A stretch of 64,000 bases of DNA, taken from the NCBI GenBank assembly GCA_014529385.2, contig CM043966.1, forward strand, positions 142,584,211 through 142,648,210, written 5' to 3'. Of the stretch, positions 10,827 to 21,390 are shown one piece after another. Source of the DNA: Adiantum capillus-veneris. Lineage: Eukaryota > Streptophyta > Polypodiopsida > Polypodiales > Pteridaceae. The notes under the pieces are model-generated. The model did not search any database, was not told the origin of the DNA, and saw only the letters and a program-made list of their open reading frames with translations. Both the position numbers and the translations under genes were made by a program. The first letter of the stretch is position 1, and each line of letters starts with the position of its first letter.

Positions 10827-13800
10827 ATGGATTCCACCAAGTCATCGGCAACGAAGAGAAGAAGACCGACAATCAAAGATGCTATTGCAGAAGCGGAACC
10901 ATTTGACATTCCAGCAGAAACCCTCAAGCCAACCAAAACTTGGGTGGAGGAAGCAGTATTGGAGAAAGAGGGAATAAAGATCTACTAGGGGACTTTCAGA
11001 GATCCTCAAGGGCAAGCGGTGGATGTACCGATGATCCCACAGGAATTGGTAGATTATAGCAGGTCAGAAGACATCAGAAGGTACCTGGAAAGGGCAGACT
11101 TGCACAGTTTCTTCACCTCGAGACCATCAGGTGTGGATACAAAAAGAGTGTACGAGTTGGCAACATCCATTCAGAAGGATGGAAAAGCCACATTGACAGC
11201 CATGGATGGAGAGAAGGTGGAAGTACAGATCACTCCACAGCTAATTGCAGACGCATTGAAGCTGCACAACAAAGGGAGCTCGGTCAGGGAAAGAAGGGAG
11301 TCCATAGAGGTCTATGGGCCCAAGAAACAGAATGCGACCTATGGAGATATGAAGGACCCAAGAGCGACAACCCTTTGCCGACTGTACAACCAATTTCTTC
11401 ATGTTTGCAGTAAAAGACCCCAAAAGTATACGACACCACCCCATGCCATTGCGACCACCATCACATGGGCATTAAAGAGAAATATGCCAAAAGAGGTGAA
11501 TTACGCTCAACACATCCACGAGCAGGTAATTGCCATGCACAACGGGAAGCCAAAATACATAGGAGGAGCGGAAATTCTGACAAGAATAGCTTATGAAGCT
11601 ATTGGAGCTAGAGATCAATGGCCAAAGGCTCCCTCCCAGAATGAGTGGCTTAGAGAAGCCGACGAGGAGGAAGAACAGCCTGAAGTATCCAAGGGGGCAT
11701 CCACAAGAGCACGCTGGAAACTAGAAGTAGTTTCAGAACCTGAAGAGGATGTGGACGAGCCACTTAAGAAGAAAGTAAAGAAGAAGGTTGCTCCCAAGCA
11801 AACCAAAAGTCAGAAAGCGGCAAGAATGGAAAGATTAGTGGAGCAGTTTAGAGCGGAAAGAGCTCTAAAGGGTGACTTTGAAGAAAAGTGGGTGCCAGAC
11901 CCCACTAAAGTTGGAACTAGCTCGGCCAGGCCACATATTGATCAATACGATCAATATATTAAAGCTTATGAGGAGTCAGAGGCTATTTTGGAGCAGCAAC
12001 CTGTCGAGCCATACACTGTGGAGGAGGTACAACAATTAAAAGCTGAGCTGAAAAAAGACGACAAGGGGAAAAGGAAAGTAGATGGGTCTACTAAGCCTCA
12101 AGAGAAAGATGGGCAAGCCGACAAAGGGAAAGCAAAGGAAGCTGAGGACAAACATCCCTCTATGACTGATGTACCAAGCCCGAAGAAGACGGAAAAAATT
12201 GTGGAAGAGACCACAGTAGAGGTGGACACAGATTCTTTGGAAAAGCCAGAAGCCGAGACCAAAGAAAAGAAGATAGATCCAGTTCAGCAAAAGAGAAATG
12301 ATTATGAGGATCTGGTAGAGATAGGATACACCGAAGAAGAGGCCCTTGAGGTAGTTTATGGGATCACCCTACAAAAACAAGATGAACGGAGAGGGACGGA
12401 GAAAAAGACAAAGAGTAAAAAAGAAAGTGAAGAGAAACTGGACGAACCGAAAATACTAGAAGAGCCAAAGCCAGTGGAGGTGGTGGCGGAAAGAGCTTTA
12501 GAGTTGACAGATGATGATGAAAAATACATGCACATGGTGCATGAACTGCTCAGCAAGATAAAAGAAAGGTCCAAGGCAAAGGAAGTAGAGATTGAACAGC
12601 CAAACAAAGGGAAGCGGAGTTGCAGAGAAATTTAGAGAATGCTATGACTGAATCTGAAAGTCATAAAGCATTACTCTATGACATGGAAAACGAGAGAGAC
12701 GGCTTGATACTCCAACTAGCCGAGGCTTCAAGAGAAGTAACAAGTGCACAGGAAGCAAGAAAGCGGATAGAGGATGAGTTGGAGGCGGCTAAGGATGAGC
12801 TCATTGAGCTAAGGGAAAGAGTCAAGCTCCAAGAAAGAACAATCACTAGACTCAGGTCTACCCCTAGAGCTAGCAGAGCAGGAACCGAACAAGAGGGAGC
12901 TATCGTACCACTTTTGGAAGACCAGGTCCGAAGCTTACAAAGAGAGCTAAGATTAGAGCAAGTGCAAAGGTTGCACATTGCGGAGGGATCATTGGCCGCA
13001 GAGGAGAGGCTCACATTAGAAAATCAAACACTACGGACAGAGAATGAGGCCCTCCGCAAACAGCTCCAAGATCTACAAGAGCAACAAAGAAGAGAGACAG
13101 AGACACCACAAGAAGAATCAGGTGGAGCAGCCATAGAGCTACCAGAAACTGGAGAGGCAACCACAATTGAAGATCCAGCCCCGGCTCAAAAGGTGGCCTC
13201 GACTTCAAGAATCTCTGAAGAAGAAGAACAAAGGCTCCATGACCAAATAGAAAAGTCAGCAGAGGAGAGTGCCAAGGCGGAAATGGAATGGGAGAGGAGA
13301 CTCCTAATCTCCATTAGACTTCAGGGACTAGACACAAAAGTGCTCCATGAACAGTGGATGCAACCAAGCCTGCCTTTCCCTTTGATGAAATTTGAAGTGC
13401 TAAAGACGAAAAAGAGACTAGAAGGGGAGCAGTATGTCGCTCTTTACGAAGGCGACATCACAAAGGAGGAACAATCAAAGAAGATAGTAGATTCACAACC
13501 TAGATGGAGGAAAGAATGGCTCAACAAATACCCAGCCTACCTCATCTACTTGGTGGAGGCACCAAAGGAGATCCGGGAGGATGCAACCTTCTGCCCGGTG
13601 CCAAGAGTCAGAAACTGGAAAGAGCATGGCAGGATTGCAGAAAAGAAGCCAAATTGGCTTAATTATCCCAGGATGCCAGGACCAAAGGCAGGAGAGAGAA
13701 TAGGTAAAGCCTACATGGTGAAAACCCTAACGGGCACCATCAAGCTCTTTACTGGCTCTCCTGACCTTTCATGTCAGATGCTCAAGAAAATCTGCAGGAC

Positions 13801-14101
13801 TCTCTTAGCTTGCATTGAAGTGTTCGCGCCAGATAAAGCCACGACCTCGAGTCTACTATCGACGGCCGACACGGTGTTTGATATGATGTACGATCTTTCA
13901 TTGCAGCCTTCTCCAAAAGTGTTACACCTCCTATACAAAAGGATTATGTTTTTGCCTAGCTTCCACATGCAAACATTCGAAGAAGCTTTCTACACCGGCT
14001 TTTTCACCCACGAAAGCAAAATATTCGGCCCAACCTTGACCATCGGCAACCTACGATACAAATCACATTTGCAGATGCTCAAGACGACAGGACTTTATTG
14101 A
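10827..14101 (+). pseudogene. ORF-X: large coiled-coil protein downstream of pol, frameshifted
   Basis: I do not recognise the protein with certainty. The frame starts at ATG 10827 (MDSTKSSATKRRRP), has TAG at 10986, stays open to 12635, then continues in another frame from about 12620 to 14101 (about 1090 codons in all). The N-terminal 230 residues are globular (ITPQLIADALKL, ATTLCRLYNQFL, EILTRIAYEAIGA) and loosely recall the plant transposon-associated domain found in some gypsy accessory ORFs; this is tentative. Next come a basic/acidic low-complexity region (KKKVKKKVAPKQ; many KE runs) and a strong coiled coil (ERDGLILQLAEASREV, then VRSLQRELRLEQVQRL). A globular C-terminus follows (about 13270-14100). 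The ORF lies between palindromes and PPT, where Athila-type elements put an env-like ORF, but no signal peptide or membrane helix is visible. Element C has a truncated homologue. Confidence 0.6.
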
Positions 14102-14114
14102 CCAAGCATAAAAG

Positions 14115-14150
14115 TCATGTCAGGGACGACATGAACGCGGGGGGGGGGGG
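14115..14150 (+). promoter_or_regulatory. Pre-PPT stem-loop and 3' polypurine tract of E1
   Basis: TCATGTC (14115-14121) pairs with GACATGA (14128-14134) around the loop AGGGAC. The G-run at 14139-14150 follows, two bases before the LTR. The PPT primes plus-strand synthesis. Equivalent stem-loops occur at 42206-42225 (E3) and 47421-47439 (E4, minus strand). Confidence 0.8.
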
Positions 14151-14152
14151 AG

Positions 14153-14432
14153 TGTTGAGCCAACAGTGGATCACACCCACATTTTTGCTCACACTCATCA
14201 TTTTGTAACCATTGATTGTAATAAATGTCTTTCCGACATTAATTTTGATTTGAGCCATTCATTAAGTAACGGGACTCAATTGAGTTTCCAGCTTGTAATC
14301 CCGAAGTAATTTCACTTGCTGATGTAATTAGTTAGAGATGTTCTCACCTCCAAGGCTGAGGTATATAAGCCAAATTTTTTGTAACCTAAGAGGCAGATTA
14401 TTAATCAAAGTGAGTTTTTGGAGCGCCGTGAC

Positions 14433-14506
<74 letters not shown>

Positions 14507-15130
14507 TTATCTACTTGCTACGCGAGCTACGGAGCCGCCATTGGAGAAGCGACACCGCCATTGTGTTAGCAACGGCGAGAGCTACGCACAGATACCAAGA
14601 GTGCGTGCTATCGGCTTCTATGTGTGGTAAGTTCCTACGAGCTTCGGTGTGAGTTTTCTTCCAACTCGTGTGTCGGAATTGAGCGTGCAGCATATCTATA
14701 GAACCACAACGAGTAGAGCTACACATTAGTACCATCGGGGTCAAGTTTCGGTCACCTGTATATTTCGGCCTGTCTTCATACGCGTTTACCGCACGGAGTG
14801 GTTATAGGTTGATTTTGCAGTTCAAGTCTTTAGGGTGTTGTTCTTACCTAGTGTATAGACTTCCCCTTGAGTTTGAAATCGATTCAATGATTCTAGATCC
14901 TGTTTCGTATAGCATTCGTTCGTAGTACGGATTTCAGTCACTTGCGTATTTTAGAACCTAGATTTGATTTCCTTAGTAGTGATTGTCATTAGAAGGTCGA
15001 GTAGGTGATTTGACACCCACCTTTTTGTTTCCATGCGCCTGCGGGTCAAGCTCCGTCCTCGTCTGACAAATTCTGTTGTTGGTTGCGTTCTCGCTATTTA
15101 GCTTCCGCTAGCGGCGTAACCGCCTTAACA
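14153..15130 (+). repeat. E1 3' LTR
   Basis: Starts TGTTGAGCC right after the PPT and ends GCCTTAACA at 15130, giving TGTT...AACA ends and 978 bp. TATATAAG at 14362-14369 is a plausible promoter, so transcription would begin about 14395. A (GA)n run follows at 14444-14504. A one-armed copy of the E1 palindrome, CTTCATACGCGTTTA, lies at 14774-14788. The 5' partner is outside the window, so the boundaries rest on terminal motifs and comparison with the E3 LTR. Confidence 0.8.
14444..14504 (+). repeat. (GA)n microsatellite in the E1 LTR
   Basis: About 30 GA units preceded by GTGTGTGTGT, just downstream of the predicted start of transcription. The E3 LTR has a shorter GA-rich run at the same place (42539-42560). 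Confidence 0.97.
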
Positions 15131-16690
15131 GTGATTTTTTGCAAAATTACCTAATAATGCCCTTATAATTCATCATCAAGGAAAAATTAATTCATAATAT
15201 ATTCTTGATGAGTGTAAATAGTGTATATACTATCAAAAAATCATTAAGAAAATAGTCCTTTTTGGGTATTTTTTACCATTTTATGTGATAGTGAGACCTA
15301 AAAATAGAAAAATCCAACAAAAAACAATAAAACTGTGTTTTTCAATGGATTTTCTTAATTATTGGATTTTCAATTTACTTTTTTAGAGCATTTTGCTATT
15401 TTCTTTGATTTTTTCAAATAATTAAGTCAAAATTAATAATAAATAGCACGGAAGCTCAGATGGAAAAACAGAAGACACGATGGTGATCAGAAAGACAAGG
15501 CGGACAAGCACAAATTTTTTTAATGAAATCAGAAGATGGAAACGGGAAGCCTAAATTAGGCGACCAGGCCTATTTTGCAAAATTCTTGTAGAATGCCCTA
15601 CAGGAATCTGATTCGGGAAATTTTTGAGTCTAACAAAGATTTCACGACCTAGAAGGATTAACGGGGGAGTCTGGGGAAAATTGGTTCAAGAAGTCCGGGT
15701 ATAGATATCCAAGGTAGGCTAAAACCACCTCATTTCCACTTGCAAACTTTGCAGAGAGAGCTTTCTTGCACAGTGGGGAGGAGAAACGCACTTCTGTGTC
15801 CAAAGCCTCAATGCCTCTAGCGCCAAAAAAGAGGACATGAAAGGACAAGTCTGTACCAAAAAAGGCGGCCTTAGATAGGATTGTCCTCTCGAGCCACGCG
15901 GCTCGTAGTGTAAGCACTACCAAGAGATCGCCTTGCGGCAGACGTGTGTCCTGTGACTTCTTTTGCGTGCCTTTTCCGGAGTCCACACTTGCCCGTTTTC
16001 AGCGCCGTCTCACACGCGACATGAGGGGTAAGTTCTTTACTCGTCAATGATCCATCTTGTACGGCTGGTAGCTAGTCTAAAGCCCGAGAAAAAACCCTAC
16101 AAACCGAGCAGTGCACGAAGACCTACGACAAGAAACTGACCATAGCGGCCTGTCAGCTCGACCAAATCAGATGGGATTTGAACTGTAGCATGTCCTAACG
16201 TAATAGAACCTTTCTATATCAACAGTTGACCATTTGGTAGGGGTCGAAGGGGGTCCCCAGTAGAAAAAGCTAGGTTTTTGGCAAATGCCAGAATTTCGAT
16301 TTGACTCCACAGATAGCTTGCCTACGAGGTTCATATACAATGTCTATGATTGGTTTAGTGAAATCAATCAAGCGAAGCCCTCGAAAAGCAGAACACGGCT
16401 CGAAGGCTACAAAGCGTCAAAATCGACATACGGGGTCAAACTGACTCCAAATGAGCCACAATTGGACAAGGTTCTTCACGACTATGTTGCGGACAAGTCC
16501 AAAGCCTCAAAGTTGATTGACCAACTCAACATGAAGTGTAGCCACAAAAAACGGTTATTTCAGAGTCGACAAAAAACAAAGTGATTCTGACATGACCAAA
16601 CTTGACCAAATTCAATTTAGGACTCGTTTTAGGTGTATAGAATATGTCTAAGTCAAAAGTTGTAAGTTTTACAAAGAATTTGTCACTATT

Positions 16691-17277
16691 GTAAATAATT
16701 ATAATTATTTACTTTTGCATCATTTTTGCTTGGAAATTCTCACATCTCCTCACCTATCATGTGTACACACCTATTACATGCCAAAAATCAAGTATGACCC
16801 AAAATGAACATCTATAACTTGGAAAATTGACAGAAAACGCAAAGAAGCTTTGCAAGCCAATTTTTGGGTTATGGATAACTTTTATAGATCCAAATCACCT
16901 CATATCTCATACACAGGGTCTATACAATGCGTAGAACCAAATTGTAGATTTTTTGGTAGCAAAGTTAATAATCGTGATTATTTACTTTCTAGCCAAATTG
17001 GGGAACTTTTGATATTTTGCTATCATACATCTAAAGTACATGATGTGTTAAGCCCATTAGCCAAGTTTAAACCAATTTGGAGCTCAAAATCTCAAATTTC
17101 CTTTATATCTATTGATTCAGAGACCTAAAGCCAAAATCTGGTACCATTTTCACTCTATGCATCCAAATGAGCCCATAATTCACACAGAGTATGTACTTGG
17201 TATATACTTCAAGCCTATGAAGCCAAAGTTGCAAAAAGTTGAAGAAATACTCAGCTATAAATAATCGCGATTATTTA
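16691..17277. repeat. Element C palindrome array (TCGCGA core)
   Basis: Three palindromes centred at 16701.5, 16974.5 and 17267.5, spaced 273 and 293 nt. 17258-17277 is a perfect 20-mer containing AAATAATCGCGATTATTT. 16961-16988 has two mismatches. 16691-16712 is a perfect 22-bp palindrome whose core has lost the CGCG (AATTATAATT). Confidence 0.85.
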
Positions 17278-17464
17278 CTTTGGTTGCAAAAATTTGTTTT
17301 GACTTTACAGTTTTGTTCCTTGCATGCTTTTATGCATCTTTGCTTGTTCAAAAATTGATTTGAAGCAATTTGGACCAAAATTGTCAGCATTTCAGACTAA
17401 AGGACATTTCAGAGAAAATCCGACAAATCTGCTAACTTCGCACTCTATTCACTGAATAGGAGCC

Positions 17465-17900
17465 ATGCAAGCAGTAGAGAGGGCCAAGAAGAAGCTCAAC
17501 CAAAAGGAAAAGCTACAGGAACTGCTTGCATATCAGTTGGATCCAAAATCAGTCAAAGCAGCATACCTCTCCAAAGAACAGCTAGAAGAGCATCACACTA
17601 TAGTCTTCACCGGCAGATTCAAGAGTGAAGAGGGACATCAAGTGGAGTTGCAACTCCTACCGAAAGAAGTATATGATGTTTCCACGAAGCCAAAGACCAA
17701 AGAAGCCAACCGTAAGCTAGGACTTAGAGACTTTTATGAACAGGAGCCTTTCGGAGTGGATTTTTAGAAAGCTTACGAGCTTTTATCCACAATCAAAGAA
17801 GATGGAATGCCCCAAATATCTGACACTCAGGGAAACAAGGTTGAGGTGGTCATAACCAAAGATATAGTGGCAGAGGCACTCAGACTGCATGTACATTTTA
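17465..17900 (+). pseudogene. Truncated ORF-X of element C
   Basis: ATG 17465 opens 100 codons to TAG at 17765, and the same frame continues to about 17900. The part around the stop (PFGVD, KAYELLSTIKEDG, KVEVVITKDIVAEALRLH) aligns with E1 ORF-X (PSGVD, RVYELATSIQKDG, KVEVQITPQLIADALKLH). The ORF then stops matching and LTR-type sequence follows within about 60 bp. This is a deletion derivative that has lost the rest of ORF-X, the PPT and the start of the LTR. Confidence 0.75.
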
Positions 17901-18605
17901 TTATTCAAGTGCTCTTTTATGAGCTTTGGCCAATTATGACCCGCCGGCCAGTTTGTAACCAATTTGACCATTCAAGAAATCTATAAAACAAATATGTGCA
18001 AGAGGGAAATGGTCACTCTTGCACGGGGGGAGATTGCACCCAGTGTCTGCGTTGCTCTTGTCTCCTCTCCTCTCTCCCCTCTCGACGTGCTGGCGTAGCA
18101 CTCCACTCTAGGAGGTGCGCCTGTACGTGCTCTCTCGCTCTATCTTGCTCTCTTTTTCTCTCTGTTCGTGTACGATTTGATTATATGATCACAGGCTTTG
18201 CCAGGTATGCATATTTGTGGTGCTTTGTTGTTTCTATCATGCTATTTGAGGTATTTTGCAGGGACGCTACGTCTTCCGCTTGTAGCAGCTGTTAATAATC
18301 GCGATTTTGGAACTTGACCTAAAGTGGGATTTGAGGCCATAGGCATGCATGCTTAGGTCTTATAAACTTGTCCTAGAAGTTTCGTTACGTTTTGGATGTC
18401 GTCTGATGTTGTAATAGATGTGAATTGTTTGCCGATGAGCGATTGGCTTTTGGTGATTTCAGTCACTTGAGTGTAGCTTGAGTTAGATGCAAGTTGTTAG
18501 TTGTTTTCCAAGAGATTGACACCCTCTTGTAGTCTCTATGTACTAACAAGTCAACTTCATCCCATGGTTTGACAAATTAATCGTGGTTCTCGCTAATACT
18601 GCAAT
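17900..18605 (+). repeat. LTR remnant of element C
   Basis: It has a TATA-like CTATAAAAC near 17980, a C/T-rich stretch at 18050-18170, and the one-armed palindrome TTAATAATCGCGATTTT at 18292-18308. The 3' end (TTGACACCCTC, TTTGACAAATT, GGTTCTCGCTA at 18510-18595) corresponds to the end of the E1 LTR. The 5' part is missing. Confidence 0.65.
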
Positions 18606-18613
18606 AAGATAGG

Positions 18614-19790
18614 ATGGTGAGGTTAGACATGCGTCCCACACAATTATCTACCAATGAACGTACCACTTTGAATTCTGAAAAGGTAGAATTGTTTGTGCAG
18701 GTTTTAGACGTAAAACTGCAAAAGAGTTTAGTGGATCTCCTTGAGGATCCACCAGGGAAGTTAGGGTTGAAATTGGATTGGAAAGAAGTGATTGAAGTGG
18801 TCAATATGGTGGTGAAGCGACAGAAAAGGCTTTACAAGTTAGTTGGGATGAATACATATGTGGAAGAAAAAGAAAAAGATATCCATGTGCTATTAAAGGA
18901 GAAGACCCCAAAGCTAGAGGAGTCTTTCATGGATGAGCTTGTGAAGGGAATCCAGGAGTTAAATATTAATTGAAAAGCTGTAAAACATGAAGAAAAAGGT
19001 TCAACATCTTGATCAAAACAAGGCGGTCCGCAAAGGGGAAGTGGTAATCAAAAGTGCATGTGGTGCGACAGTCATGATCATGTTAGGAGTGAGTGCAGTG
19101 AGTTTGCATAATCCAAGCATAAAGACGTTGTTTTTTGGAAGGATGGGCTAATACATCTACCGAAAACACGCTCTAAAGACCAAATATGGGAAAGGTGCTA
19201 TGAGAAAGAGTATGACAGAGATGTTGCAAGAACATCATGCAAGTGTAGCTGAGGCATTGACTTATGGAGTGCAAATTGAAAGCAAATTACAGGATAAACC
19301 TATTGAAGTTTCTCACAAAAAGGGAACTTTCTGGCCATATGCTATGACAACGGTAAAAAAGGGGAAGGTTAGATATCAGCAGCTATGACAAGTGGGAAAC
19401 TGCATTAGAAATATTATTGGGTGGGAGGATCCTGTAGACTCCCTCTCAGTATACGCATATATAGCAAGGTCTCAAAACAATGAGGCTTTTGTAGAAGAAA
19501 AGCGGAAAAGGGAGGAGGATCTGGCAGGAGCTTGGAAGAAGATAACTAGATCAACAGTACAAAAGGAAAAAGAATCTAGCTCAGGTGTGGCTCCTACCCC
19601 ACCTGATGTTCCAATGGATGAAGCCAAGAAGGAGAAGAAATCAGTGAAAGCTGGAGGCCCATCATATAAACTAAGATTTGATATTGAACATGCAGCTTAT
19701 GTAAAGAGGTACTTGAGGAGTGATTCTGAACAATTGAGTGGAGTTTACCATAGGAGAAATCCTAGATATTGCAAAGTGACAATTTCATGA
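18614..19790 (+). pseudogene. Old gypsy relic: Gag-like region
   Basis: Several short frames follow one another on the plus strand. 18614-18973 encodes a helical, charged segment. A zinc knuckle CMWCDSHDHVRSEC (C-x2-C-x4-H-x4-C, about 19054-19095) follows a stop. 19200-19388 and 19392-19790 continue with charged linker sequence (AGAWKKITRS, GGPSYKLRFDIE). Together with the protease and RT pieces downstream this reads as the Gag end of a separate, much older gypsy family without palindromes. Confidence 0.6.
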
Positions 19791-20039
19791 CAGCATCATT
19801 GATCTTATGAAGAGGAAGCACCAAATATCGTATGGGCCAAAAAATGACCCAACAGGACATAATAACGAGTGCAGAGCATTTATGAACAAATTGAAGCCAT
19901 ATTCAGCAGTGTTAATGAAGTGGAATTTGGGGATGATGAATGGGGAAGCATAGTTGACAACAACGAGCTTCTAAGGTGGGTGAAGCATATCATATTTCAT
20001 GAGGATTAATATCATGAAGACATACCTCATAGCCATTTA

Positions 20040-20575
20040 ACATGGAATCATTGGGCCAAGGCTACTACTAAAACTTTGGTGAAGGTAGGCAATTTAGAGG
20101 AGCCGATAGTCGTATTGGTAGATCATGGTTCACAAATAAACTTTATTTCAAAGAGCTTATATTCAAAAGGAAAGTGGCATGTTTATGTCGAACATGGGTG
20201 GCGTATCCGAGCTGCTACTGCACAATCATGTGATTTGTATGGTGCCTGTCCTAATATTAAAGTAACTATAGGGGATGTAAGTGGAGAACATAATTTCTTT
20301 GTGCAAGAGAACTCAACTTATTCGGACAACCTTATATCAGTGCGGTGTGAATGGAAACAAAAGTTTTGGATGATGGGTCTGCATATGCCAAGATCCAAAG
20401 TCATTATGGGAAGAAAGCGGTACAATTTTTAACTGTTTGTGTAGCCCATGCCAGGAACAGGGACACCTTAAGGGATCATCCATTACCGAAGTTGACAAAA
20501 GAATTTAAAGAGAACAAGGGTATCCTAGATTTTTTCCAAGTGTCATTGGAAAGTGAGACTATGATGGTGCTTTGA
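20040..20575 (+). pseudogene. Old gypsy relic: aspartic protease
   Basis: The frame 20076-20432 has VVLVDHGSQINFISKSLY, the retropepsin active-site region with D-H-G in place of D-S-G or D-T-G. DLYGACPNIKVTIGDV and NFFVQE follow. The expected ILGQP-like motif is lost to a frameshift near 20330, after which a second frame (METKVLDDGSAYAKIQSHYG) continues the same protein. Broken and inactive. Confidence 0.65.
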
Positions 20576-21119
20576 AGGAGAGGTTCTCGCTTACAACAAT
20601 GGGTGTTTACAAAGAGGCTTTTTCTTCAGGATTTTTGGGTTTATCTCTAGAAGGATCAATATCTTATAGGAAATTCAACGATTTATGCAAATGGGACAAG
20701 CAACATGTTTGCAATTCCCAAGGTATGTTTCATGAATGTGAGATATTGGATCCGAAAATGAAGCAATTTTAGGGATTTTTGAAGAATATGCATTTTTGGA
20801 CACAATGGGGTAATTGGATGCAGCCATGCAATCCAATGATGAAGCCGGGATTGAGATTGTTAAGGTAAAATCTCTTGATATGGATGACATCCTTTTTCAA
20901 TCCAAAGAAGAGTTGGATGCAGAGGAGATATATGTAAATACAAAATACAAAACAGTGTCAAAGAAGGTCAGAATTGTGGCTATTCCATTGCCAAAATAGA
21001 GTGATACAATAATGGACAAAGCATCTTGACATCCTATTCTCCAAGATCCAGGTAAAATTGCGCATTCATTTACTGAAGAAACTTTGCAGGAATTGCATAT
21101 CAATGATGAAAATTTTCTA
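20576..21119 (+). other. Old gypsy relic: protease to RT linker
   Basis: Short frames (20572-20772, 20814-20999) lie in the expected place between protease and RT, but I see no diagnostic motif in them. Confidence 0.4.
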
Positions 21120-21390
21120 AATCAAGAAGAGATAGAATGTTTTTGAGAAATGTTAAAGAAGCATGGGAAGGCTTTTGCTTTCCAACCAGGGGAGATTGGT
21201 TGTGTGGATCCTAGCATTGTGGCTCCCATGGTGATATTCAATGCTCCATATCTCCCTTGGAATCTGGACATATACCTGTTCCAAAAGCTCATCTTCCTAA
21301 GTTGGTTGATCCCTTAAATGAGAAGATTAAGATGGGAATTTTGGAGCCCTCTTGTGCTCCTTACTCTAACATGTGGTTTACGGTTCTTCC
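21120..21390 (+). pseudogene. Old gypsy relic: N-terminal reverse transcriptase fragment
   Basis: Translated fragments AFAFQPGEIGCVDPSIVAP, KLVDPLNEKIKMGILEPS and CAPYSNMWFTVLPK match the entry to the RT fingers/palm of plant gypsy elements. The match ends abruptly near 21390, where minus-strand Copia sequence begins. No RT catalytic motif (YVDD-like) remains. Confidence 0.65.

Larger units (their letters stand above)
1..15130 (+). mobile_element. Ty3/gypsy element E1 (Tat/Athila-like), 5' LTR outside window
   Basis: The interval reads as one long plus-strand LTR retrotransposon: non-coding leader with palindromes, Gag, protease, integrase, second protease-like domain, W-x-P-K repeat ORF, PPT-like tract, spacer with more palindromes, ORF-X, PPT, and a 3' LTR ending at 15130. 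Two facts argue that the two halves belong together. The palindromes at 261-939 and 9650-10660 share the same arm (ACATCATACGCG), and the 3' LTR carries a matching one-armed copy at 14774-14788. The Gag and integrase style resembles the plant Tat/Athila group; I infer this from motifs, not from a tree. Coding frames carry several stops and RT plus most of RNase H is deleted, so this copy is not autonomous. Alternative: two adjacent elements joined near 8050. Confidence 0.7.
15131..18605 (+). mobile_element. Element C: 3' half of a gypsy element related to E1
   Basis: Downstream of the E1 LTR the sequence resembles the E1 spacer, then shows a palindrome array with a different core (AATCGCGATT), a truncated ORF-X and an LTR remnant. 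Only the 3' half is present, which fits E1 having inserted into C, with the left part of C outside the window. 15131-16690 is non-coding spacer; the frame at 16285-16584 shows nothing recognisable. Confidence 0.6.

Noticed and set aside
14418-14630. 70-codon ORF in the E1 LTR
   Set aside because: Mostly an RE dipeptide run from the (GA)n microsatellite.
16285-16584. 99-codon ORF in the element C spacer
   Set aside because: No recognisable domain and it lies in spacer sequence comparable to non-coding E1 spacer.
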